NCBI GenBank assembly: GCA_049999765.1
Contig: JBNGIQ010009093.1
Span: forward strand, 40,057 to 104,056
DNA: 64,000 nt
Origin: Phaeoceros laevis
Lineage: Eukaryota > Anthocerotophyta > Anthocerotopsida > Notothyladales
Reading direction: 5' to 3'
The translations under genes and the position numbers were made by a program. Each line of letters starts with the position of its first letter. Positions within the stretch are counted from its first letter, which is position 1. The notes beneath the pieces were generated by a model. The model was given only the letters and a program-made list of their open reading frames with translations. It did no database searches and was not told the DNA's origin. Positions 47,301 to 57,900 of this stretch are shown here, piece after piece.

Positions 47301-50300
47301 AGCTTCTTCTTCTATACAAATATATGACACAACATGACATATACACAACCTAACTCACAAGAACCCACAAGGATTTACAAACACATAATAAAGCTTCTTC
47401 TTCTATACAAATACATGACAACATGACAGATACACAACATAACTCACAAGAACCCACAAGGACCTACAAGCATACAATAAAGCTTCTTCTTCTACACAAA
47501 TACATGACAACTTACAGCTTATGCGGAATACAATTAACTAGAGAAGGTTGTTCCAATTTAGTTTGTCTACCTGGATTAATGTATAATACAAGATCAATAG
47601 ACTTTGTATCATCCCATGTAGCGTCAGTTGTGAACGTTAGTTGAGGCGGTGAAAATTTTCCTGACACAATTTTTGTTTCTAATGTTACGGAGTGGTATAT
47701 GTAAATTTACATATTATTAAGCAGCATACCACAAATGGTTTCTACTTTTACAGATTAGTATATTTCAAATTAGATAAAAGAAAGCATACCACGAGCTCGA
47801 AGGTAATTAAAATAAAAAATTGATCCAAGAGATGCCTAGAGTAGAATCACTTAGAGTAGGTGTCAAAGTTACAGGAAACAAAGGCTTCACTTTCAAGTTG
47901 ATTACAGATGTAAATGTATTTCCTTCAGATGTGTTGTAAAATGATGCTGGATGGATATTAACAACAGGTTCTTTGAAGTTTATATTTAAGAGCTTTGTTG
48001 AAGTTTCTGATTTGACACCGGAGATAGCACTTGGTTCAGAAGCATCCATTATGACCTTTCTAACCTCTGATGGCCTTGCATCTTGGTTCTTTTGAAGATA
48101 AAGTGCTGCTGCTCCTGCCTAACACGAGTTGCTTATTAGAAGTAATATTTGATATGATTCAATATAGACATCACAACTTCAATATAAAATATTCGTAGCA
48201 ACCATGAGATTTAAGCGCATGAAGCTAAATCATACCACATGGGGGCATGCCATTGATGTTCCAGAAAGAATGGAATATGTAGTATCACTATCTTTATATG
48301 CGCTCACAATCAATTCTCCCTAGAAAATGATGAAAAGATAATATATACGTTCTCAAAATTGCAGTAGAGAAATCATAATTTTCCAAGAAATTGAATTTTT
48401 GAATATTTTTAAAATATCTTTTAGATCATTAATTTACGATTTTTATCTTTTAGTAAATTACACAACAAAGAAAAACCACACTTACAGGTGCGAAGATTGT
48501 CATACATTTTCCGAAGTTTGAAAACCAACTCATTGTGTTTGCTTTTGTGGAAGAGCCTACAGAGATGACTGAACTTGCTCTTGATGGGGAATAGTTGCAT
48601 GCTGCTTGTACAAAATTTCCTGAAGCTGCTACCTATACATTTGCTAATTTAGTATTGAATTAAAAATAGACATTAGTCAAACCTTGAATCATTTAAAAAT
48701 ATCTCATGTCATTATATTGATCACCATGAAGAGCAAATTTAGTGGAAATTTTCACAAGGTGAAAATTTTTATATCTAAGTTATACTTACAGCAATAATCC
48801 CAGTATTATTGACTAGATTGTTGACTGCTTGGTCAATGCTTATAGAAGCTGTTGTTGCAATCGACATAGAAAGTACAGCAGGACGAATATGGTTTCTGCC
48901 TACCCATTCCAGAGCTGCCATGATTGTTCCAAACCCTCCACTTCCATCACAACCCATGGCACGTACCGGATGTACAAAAGCTTGCTTAGCAACCCCGTTC
49001 CGCAAACCAGCAGCAATGCCTAGAAGAATCGGTTGCGTAACTAATTATATCTATGTTTTTGAAAGGAAATTGCACAACTTCTAGTGTAAACCAGATATTT
49101 TCAAGCAATTTTACCTGCACAATGAGTTCCATGTCCGTTACAATCATTTGTGCCTTGTCCATCACCAATACCATCCCATCCAGATAGACATCTCCGCAAA
49201 GGTGTTCCAGTTTTATCCTTTCTGCCATCGGGATAAAGAAATTCTTGATGAGAGCACCTTATTCCCTGGAGAAAACAACTCCCCAATTTTGATTAAGACA
49301 CACATAAATATATTTACACATATGTTTAAATATTTTCTAAAACTACATTAAATGGCAGTGCTAGTCATAGGTGGGAAGGACTTCCTACCGTATCAAGAAC
49401 ATATATGTGAACACCCTCGCCAGTGGAAGTAACATTGTACAATTGGTCATAATAGTCTTTTCCAATTTGATGATCTATTCGATCTAGACCCCAGTTTGAA
49501 GGATTCTTTTGAGTAATACCAGCCGCAAGTCTTATAGTACCTTCAACTTCAACTTGATCAATTACATCACCCTTGACATTCAACAATTGAACTAGATGTT
49601 CCCCACTAATAACTATTACCATACCAAGCCATATTTTTTTGAATCTGTAAAATTGGGCACAAAAATTAAAACAACTAAAGATGCTAATATGTCAAACTTG
49701 TAACTATAATCAAGGATTGAGTGTAATCAAGGATTGAGTGAAAATTATGCAAACTTGCTACAAAAAAATATAATGAAGGCATAGAAGTACTTTTGAGTGC
49801 AATAGCCTGAATAACTAGTATCAGCTTCCACTAATGTACATATGTCATCCACCTTAGTTGGTGCAACACCAAGTCTTAATTTTACCAAATAGCTACAATG
49901 CAAAAACGTAGGTTTAATAGGATTTTGTCATAGATTATGTAAATATAATATGTCAGTACCCCAAAATACAAAAATAAGTCTACTCAAACCACATTATGAA
50001 ATTATTCTAGTTCAAATTAACTTTAGAGGCAACTATTCATACGAATAATATTGGGTTTTTTTTGTCCTTCAATACTGCAGCATCAATTACAAGAAGTGAA
50101 CAACGGCATGTGCACTGGACATAGTTGACATTTGAAAATTTCTCTATAAGAAGAAGTAATAATTTCTGTATATTTCATTCCGTGTACATACCACTTAAAA
50201 TATCACGAAACATGGAAATAACCATTTGAGTTCCATATATATAGCGTATAAGCAAAATATTTACAAAATTTTTCTATTTGTGATAAGTCATATTTATTCC

Positions 50301-50605
50301 AATTACATATATACTTTTTGAGCTACATTTATAAGGAATAAAAGTGCACACCTAGTTGGAGTGGTCTGTTGGCCAAGATTTGATTGGTCGTTGCCATCAT
50401 TGTACTTTGTTCCACAATTATAAAGCTTGGATCCTATGCCTTTTCCTAAGTTGCATTTTGTATATCCGCCTTGTACTCTTGCAATATGTTCGCTAGTAAA
50501 GAATAATACGATGAATGACATAAGAGCAATAAAGACTCCACATGTTTTTGTGCCGGTCATTCCAACAACAACAACTTGAACCATATTATTGTCATTGTAT
50601 ATCAA
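41371..50605 (-). CDS. membrane-anchored subtilisin with PPC, TSP1, EGF and Cys-rich modules
   Basis: Predicted cell-surface serine protease of MEROPS family S8, proteinase-K/PCSK-like rather than the usual plant subtilase: no PA insert is seen. At least 25 minus-strand exons. N-terminal hydrophobic segment (about 16-40), Cys-containing propeptide, then catalytic Asp in HIYVLDTG (D203), His in NGHGTHCAG (H249), Asn in AASGN (337) and Ser in [12 protein letters not shown] (S402); exons 49389-49644, 49115-49265, 48790-49019, 48486-48632, 48236-48319 close in phase. Next: a Calx-beta-like region (48118 down to about 46850), a PPC-like domain ([27 protein letters not shown]), four TSP1 repeats ([11 protein letters not shown] about 45680; [11 protein letters not shown] 45150; [11 protein letters not shown] 44850; [10 protein letters not shown] 44520), an EGF-like module (44050-44220), CC..G.xDxCGVCDG repeats (43340-43900), a [12 protein letters not shown] module and second EGF (42420-42650), one membrane span (41864-41942) and a basic tail of about 130 residues. 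Start uncertain: 50605 or Met at 50560. One exon border near 47800 is unresolved. Confidence 0.85.
41864..41942 (-). other. transmembrane segment of the subtilisin-like protein
   Basis: Encodes [20 protein letters not shown] and six further residues, a continuous hydrophobic span preceded by GGKGGISKK, in the second-last exon. The Cys-rich ectodomain precedes it and a Ser/Arg-rich tail follows, so a type I topology is inferred. Confidence 0.85.
46952..47515. repeat. intronic minisatellite, ~6 copies of ~90-110 bp
   Basis: Units contain cacaacctaactcacaagaa, cccacaaggatctacaaaca and aagcttcttcttctatacaa, starting at about 46952, 47062, 47152, 47242, 47337 and 47424. Copies are highly similar. 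The array sits in an intron of the subtilisin gene, and its in-phase units make open frames on the plus strand that are not genes. Confidence 0.9.
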
Positions 50606-51869
50606 GTTTTAATAGTCGGCTTGAAACAATTGAGGGTATAAATATCTTTGGTAGGCCTCCAAAACTTAAGGACATTGGAACAAAAGTTTGACCACATGTT
50701 GAGGCCAGAATGGATTCTTCATTGTTAAACAAAATGTGTAGCAGCTCATTCTTCAGGATTTGCTGATTGGGTGGTGCCATGTACAGATCCTCCCATCCTG
50801 TCTGGTCCATCTCTGGTCTAGATAATGTGGGGCACTTCTGATGACCGCAATAGATGATGATCCCAAAGCAGGCAACTTTGCTGGGACAGCCGGGTCAGGA
50901 CTCATCTGCTTGATGTGGGCTCGGTTCTTTTATCCAATTGAACGACGCCAAAACGCAACACCGTCTGGTTTTGTGTTTTTCGATGGAAAACGTATTCCAA
51001 CGCTAGAGGTGGAAGCTCTGTCGCCAAGTGCCGCTGGTCGCACTCTTGATGCATCTCAGAACTGGAAGGTCAGCGGGCACTGCTCGACGGCATGGTGAAA
51101 CTACAAGCTTGTTTGGTGTAACTTGTTGCTGATGTTGGAGGACGTGATGCTCGAGGGTTTGCCTGCGGGTTACTCCCCGGAAGTCATGTAGTATGCAGTA
51201 ATCCAGAAACGGCGGTTGAGCGGAAGCAAGAATTTTTCTGTGCACACGAAGATGCGATTCTGGCATCATGCCCCTACTTGAAGGCCATGTGTGATATAAC
51301 AAAAGTCCAGCCTGTTGTAAGCAGGGCCCTGCAGCAGGGTGCAAGCCAATCTGTTCATAAAAACACAGGAAGTCTACAACTTCCTATTTCACCGTGACCT
51401 AGCGATCAGTTCTAATTGTTACATGTCTGCTTCAGTCCTGTGACGCTGTCAATATGCCCACACCCTCTCCCGCTGTTCGATGGTCGAGTGCATGACAATC
51501 CTCAGAAGACCTACATCCTTCTATTGACAGGTCCTCTGGAACGGTCACGGCTTTGGATAATCAGTCTCCTCTTGCCTGCGCACCAATGCACACCTCATCT
51601 TCGAAGTGTCCGTCGTGGTTGTCTGCCATGAAAACAGGTTAAGGGTCAGCCTATTATTATTTCCTAGGTTCAGGCGTTCTTCAGGACTGAACCCAGTCAG
51701 GAGCTAGTAGAAAAAGCACACCATACATCCGGCAACACCATCAAGTAATTTCATTGTGGCAAAATCGAAATCTTCTCCCACTTCTTGCAACGATGGGAAT
51801 CGTTGAGATTATAAGGACCGCCTCATGTTACTATCTGTCGATTATGACAGACGAAGTACCTATGTGCAG
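50606..51869. other. intergenic, two unassigned open frames
   Basis: A minus frame at 50592-50810 (starting MDQTGWEDLYMAPPN) and a plus frame at 50841-51098 (ending in a stop after GHCSTAW) look more protein-like than average, but I recognise neither and see no supporting exons. They may be fragments of decayed genes. Confidence 0.4.
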
Positions 51870-53715
51870 TCAAGTATGGCTGTCGTGCACATCAAAACCA
51901 GCACCAGTCCACGAATTTTCAAGAGCCTTGTGCCTGGACTGAACAAGAGTGCCCTTAGCCCGTCCAACTCCAACTCCAGCTCCTCGACCCCTAATTGACA
52001 CCTGACGTCCAGGGCTCCCTTTCCACCCGGATCCTGGAGAATCGGGACTTGAAAGGAAGCTGCCCGGTGAGGACTGCTCTTGAAGGTCAACTGGAATTCT
52101 CATCGGAGGTCCCATGGGAGTCCCCATTCCTGTCATAGTGCCATTCAGGGTGGCAACATGTTCAGGACCGCTTGCATGTCCGTTCTGTTGTGGGGGACTT
52201 CTTGCCTCGTCATGAATTTTCTCCTGCGACTGTGGTCACATGCAGCCGTCAGTTACCTTCTCAACTTCAAGGTCATGGTCCTTAACACTGCTTAATAGAG
52301 CATGCAACTCTCGGGGATCGGCTCATCACATCCTCAGCCTTCACGAGAGCCATGAGAGGACTGAGGAGAACAGTCATCACAAGCATGAAACAGACCAGAG
52401 AAACTGGTTCTAACCGTACTCTTGCTGTTATTCAAGGCGGGATCTTCAACCACAGTAGTGTCAGACTTGACAGCAGCAGATTTGGCTGGATTCAGAGCTT
52501 CCAGTCTTCGTGTGAGGTCTTCAAGTCTAGTGTATTGTGCTGCTGCACTCTCTTGAACCTAACTCAGCACGTCCAGAACGAATCCATTCTAATCAGCTCG
52601 TGTTGGAGTAATGAAGCAAGCTTGCCCAACAGGCGAGCGCACCATACCAGCCGGTTAAGATCCTCGCAAAGACTAGCCTTGTTGTCCTCTTCGTCTTGCA
52701 ATAATTTTGCTGCTGCCTCCCAGGCCTAGTGGCAGCAACAGGGGTTTATAAACTTTGACTTCTAAAGCGGTTTACAAAGAATAAGCACCAAAGGAAACTG
52801 TACCTTCTTGGCCTGGACTTCCTTCAGCTTTGCAGCTTTGATTTTCTCAGCAGAGAGCTCAATCTTTTTGCGCAGGTGCTCAAGGGCTGGCAGGACATAT
52901 ATCAGTAGCAGCCCTTGACTTGAAGCAAGCTAAGAGAACGCAAGCGAGGATCATGGAAATACCTGCTTTCTTTGGTCCAGCAGTGAGTTTGACTTCCAAT
53001 GTTAGACTAGCCAACTCGCGCTCAACATCGCGGATCTTCACGTAATTATCTTGGATATGTCTGTAAGAAGCCCCTCCTGGTAAGCCTCACTTTACGCCCC
53101 CATTTGTTCTACTCTTGGTTTTCGTAACCATCCCTACTTTGGTAGCCTGGCCAAAGCAAGAAACACAAAGACGAGAGTGTATGTTCTTACTTCCTTAATT
53201 GCAGCTCCTTCTCTTCCAGTACCTGCCAATCAATCACCAATCAGCTCCTCAGCTTCTCGAAGGCAAGGGCGAAGAGAATGGTCAACATTGGTCGGGACGA
53301 CCAAAACAGGAGATGCCAAGGCAAGGAAGCAACTCTAGCTTCTGGTACGCCGCTAGGTCAGGAATGTGGTGCAATGCTGCAGCATGAAGACCTAGTCTGC
53401 AAGGAGGACGTTCTGCTAACTTCCAGATCAGATTGCGTTCTAAAGTAGAACATCCTCGCAAGTGACAGGGAGGCTCAATACCCCGCGCGGCTATACAGAT
53501 CTTGAAATGAACTGCATCATAACAGCCGATCCAGAGCAACAGGGTGTGCAATGTGTCGGAAACAATGCGGCCAAATCTACCTTCTCTGTAAGAGCCATCA
53601 TAGGAGACGGTACCATGAGACCGTCGGCGCCTATCCCCGGCTTCAGCTCCGGGTTGCCCATGGCTGAAAAAGATTCAGGCTTGCTTTCCCGCACCGGAGT
53701 AAACGCTGCAGACAA
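51870..53715 (-). CDS. coiled-coil protein with Gly/Arg-rich C-terminus, function unknown
   Basis: Spliced minus-strand gene, not assigned to a family by me. Exons with good splice borders, 5' to 3': possibly 53595-53715 (MSAAFTPVRE to PMMALTEK), 53191-53221 (VLEEKELQLRK), about 52967-53065 (NYVKIRDVERELASLTLEVK), about 52803-52890 (LEHLRKKIELSAEKIKAAKL), about 52595-52730 (AWEAAAKLLQDEEDNKASLC, EDLNRLV), about 52438-52557 (QYTRLEDLTRRLEALNPAKS), about 52272-52330 (RELHALLSSVKDHDLEVEK) and 51870-52232 (Gly/Pro/Met-rich, then RGRGAGVGVGRAKGTLVQ, ending SWTGAGFDVHDSHT). The central part is strongly heptad-like; the C-terminus is disordered with an RGRG patch. Phases were not all checked and the 5' exon is tentative. 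It lies head-to-tail between the protease and LRRIQ1-like genes. Confidence 0.55.
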
Positions 53716-54900
53716 GGAACACCATTGAAGAACATTTCTGGACCAAAAGGTAGGGGTAACACTCCTCCAGATCCGGCTTCTCTCTCTAGGTTGAGGGGCA
53801 TAGCCAGCCAGCTCCGGGGGTACGATCTTGGTCGCAAGGGCTCAGCTGGTAGCCTGGAACCAAAACTTGGTGCCCGGGATCATGCTGAAATTGAAGAACT
53901 GAGTCCTCTGTTCTGTTCGCTTCTGCCATATTGCTGCGCTTTGGGAGGCTACCCAAAGGTTGCTTGCCTCTTTGTGTGGACATTGGCATGAGATAGCCCT
54001 CGACACCATTCACTACATACGCCAGTACTCCTTTCCTAAGTTTGCATCCGGATTATCTGAGGCTGCTAGGCTACAGCGAGGCTCTCCGATTGCCTGGACC
54101 CAAGCTGTCAGCGTCGGGTCTTGGGCTAGACACGTGGAACTACTCGAGACTGTCGTCCTGGGGAGAACTGCCATCCTGCCTGATTGCTTGCTACGTCCTC
54201 TCTTCTGTGGAATTCTGACCAGACCGGGTGTCCGGATTTCGCACATGTATCCAGTGTCCTATGCCATTTTTTAGTAACGGGTCATAATCATATAGCCTGC
54301 GTCTCTAGTTTCTCACGCACTAAACAGCGCGTATAGAAGCGGTTGGCAGCGTCTAGGCCCAGGTGCCTGGATCACAAGGGTCGGTGGTGCATTCAACCTC
54401 GAGGATGCAGAAAATTTGAAGTGGTGACAGCCACATTTTTGACGTTTTCATCCGACCGACCACTAACACTTTCGAAGTTAATTTGTTGCACTATGCAGTG
54501 TGGTATGCTAAACGACTATTAATAAGGATAACAGGCAAGCTCCCAGACCTTGGGCAACCAGAACCCTCATCAAGGGACCGAACAAGGTAATCCCTGGTCA
54601 CGTCATATGTCCCCAGTCCGCAAAGCCATTGTGGTCTCCAACAACAGATAGAACAAAGCTGGCCGGAGCAGTCGCAACAAAATCCAAGATTTCCTCCACA
54701 GCTGCAAGAGGACTACTTCAGCTTTCCTCAGCAGCAGCCTAACACGTTTTCCTCTAATGAAACGCAAGGTCAACAAGAGCAGAATCCCGAATACGCTGCT
54801 GTTCGAGGCCGTTTGTCGCTGGTTGAACGGTTGAACCCATGGGTTCCGGGTTCCAGCTTCCATCAACTTCGATTTCGATAGTAAACACGCTCCACGCCAC
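53716..54900. other. intergenic, no gene seen
   Basis: Short frames on both strands with no recognisable motifs. Confidence 0.4.
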
Positions 54901-57900
54901 TTAACGAAAACTAAACGTTTTGATCTTCCGTTTCGCCATCGTATGCTGAGTAGGTAAGGATTCAGGGGTGATGGCTACTGGTCTAAGGTCCAAAGTAGTG
55001 GACGAAGCTGTTACTGAACGTGGTTCCAATAGTACTCCTGGCTTTTGCAAAACACCCTGAAAGAGTAGGGAGCACGAGAGCATCAGAATCTCAGAATATC
55101 TGTGTTAAAAGCGTTCGCTGCTCATGTCTTACCCGAACGGAGGACTTTGATGAGCATTGGGATCTGTCCATTGCTGGAGTGGCTCCTTCACTGCTTGTAC
55201 TGCAGCAGCCACTCTGTGCTTTTTGCAGTTCTGGTGAGGAGCTCGTGGTCTGGATGGCGAACCCGTCTACAGCGAAACATAAGAAGCAGATATCGCAGTT
55301 GAGGGGCCGGCTGCCTTCTAAACCAATGCTATCACAAGAACGGAAGAGCAAATCTATACGAGAAACCTACGAACCAGATAGGCGACGTTGTCTTGTCCTG
55401 AGTGGACCCGCTTCCAGTACTTGCGATGCTCGCACCTCTGTCCTTGCCTTGAAAATATTAAGTCGCTCTTGTGGATCTGAAGAACCGCAAAAGGTGAACA
55501 ATCTGCTTCTAATCCTTGTGTATTCATACTTTGAAGAAGTCCTTACCCTGAAGAAGCGCCTTGAATGCTTCACCTTTGGCCCTGGCATGGCCTTTTGCTT
55601 TCTCCCTAGCTTTCAAGAATGATTGTGCTGTTTTTTCATCCTTGAAGCCCCTGAGCAGAAAGATTCCAACGTCGTGTTTGCTCAGTCGTAGTTGATCTTG
55701 CAAATTCGTGGTGCATATATGTAGGGTGGCCAGCAAATGTATGTAGAGGGCTCAGAACAGAGACCTACCAATCTTTCACAATTTCCGCAACTGCTTTTTT
55801 TTTCTCATGTGCTCGTTGTAGATACGGGTGATGGTCAGACCAAGCAGTAGTCTGCCAGCACCCAGCAATGTACCCAGGCGCGTAGGTGTTAATACATGGC
55901 CGTTGCAATTGCCACCTTTATCAGTGAAGGGCCTGGGCTGATAACGAACCTGGTCTCTTCTGCCGTTGGAACTTAGTTCCTTTCTTGTCTTCGAATTTGA
56001 ATCACAGACCTTGTCCTTCAAGTTTTTCCTTGTTTTGCTTGAGTTAAACTTAGCCGGTTTGGGTGGACTTGGCCTGTTCACGTCCCGTGCTTCTTGTTTA
56101 CTTCGCTGTTGTGATTGATGTATGGTTTGCAGTACTGGATCATCCCTGGTTTTGCTTCTTGTAGGCCTCACTGGAGCTGTGGCAACTCTTGAAATGTACT
56201 TTCGTGGACTATCATGACTTGATACTGTGCAAGCAGGTACAGGCAGCGCGGCATTGAGCCAGCCATTGTCACCTGGAACACTCGAAGACCTCAATCCCGT
56301 TACCCACCTCTTCTCATGTCTGGTGTCTGGAGACTGAGCGGCAACTCTGACATCTGATTCAACTCTGTTAGGCTTCTTCTTCCCCAGAACAAATTCGACC
56401 CCAGGATAAGTAACATCATCAACTCCCGTTGTAACTCTTTCCTCCAGGAAAGAGTCGTCCATTGCAAACTCCTCCTCGTCGACAGAAATGTAATCATATT
56501 CATCATTGTCTACATACTTGCATCTAGATAGAGCTTGCCTAAACTTCGACCTAATCCTGCAACCTCTCCAAGCAGCTTGGATCCTGGTTGCATGGTTACT
56601 CAGAACAAGCCCTCTCAGGGCTTCCTCCCGAAGTGACAATAGTAGCCCTTCTCGCCTCATTTTACGTCCCCTCCACAAACCTTGTATTCTACAAATGCTA
56701 TTTTCTATCTTCCGGGCTTCCTGCTTCAACTGTTCAATTTTCCGTAACATTTCAAGCTCCCTCTCCTCACATAGTTGCTTGAACCGCAACTTACAGACAA
56801 ACCTCCGTGCAAGAGCCTGCAATTTGACAATGTTTCTTCTCTGCGTGTCCATGTCAGAACTATACTCAGTTTCGATTCTGAGCATCTCCTTGTATGTACC
56901 AGGACAGAAGTTAATATGATCAGCAAGGTATTGCTCCGGGTCATACTTCCCCCTACTTAGCCTTGAAATCTCTGTTTCTGCCGGAGCATCCAGTGAGAAT
57001 ACACTGGGATCATTCGGAAAGCTGCGAGTATTGGGAAATGCTAACATGTCCATCCCAAGCTCCCTGACTTTGCAGTCGTCCAAAGTCTGCTCACGGTAGC
57101 TCGTCTGCAGCCTTTGACGGTGGATAGAGCCCATTTGCTGGAAAGCAAATACATTCCACTTAGCTTCCACATTATTTGGACAGAGCTGTTCCTTTGCATC
57201 TTGCTGCACCGTCAGTCCCTGGATTCCCAGTTGAGTCCTTAGGAAAATGTTTGTCTGGGCAGATAGCATGATATTGCACATGATTGCCCAAAGAGTTTCA
57301 CGATCTGCCAAACCATTCAGTAGAGCATTCAAAGAGGTAGGGGTTCTTCGGAACAACAAGCTTTGGCACCTTGCTGTGGCTCCATGAGCAAGCTGGGAAA
57401 GAACACTTTCCTGTTGTAAGTCAGCATAAAAAACTGCCTCACATAAGGTGCTTTAAGTCCAGACTATGAAGGGACCTGTCAGTGAGGCTTACCAAATTTT
57501 CAAGGTTCTCCTTTAGATAACGTGGCCCAACAGCATCCATGACCTTCAAGAAAATTGTCCTCACTGCCTTATCTTTAGATGGTTCTGAAATGGGCTCGTT
57601 ATCTAGCTCCACCAACCATGGCACAGCCTCCAGGACCTTGTCGACATAATCGGTTTGCTCTGACACTGGGTTATCATTCAACTGCAATGTCCTTAAAGAA
57701 GAAAAGCAGGCTAGTTGCCGCAACTGCCATAGATCTGAGATGTTGTTGAAGGATAGATCCAAAACCTGTGTCACCAATCAGCATGAGCACGTGATATACT
57801 AATTCAGGGTAAGTGGGTACAACGGCTCTTGAGAAACCAATGTTCACATACTCATACCTCCAATGCGGGGCAGCCCCATAATGGTTCAAGATAGTTGATG

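Noticed and set aside
46949-47644. Plus-strand frames with repeated peptide [17 protein letters not shown]
   Set aside because: Translation of the intronic minisatellite, antisense to a supported gene.
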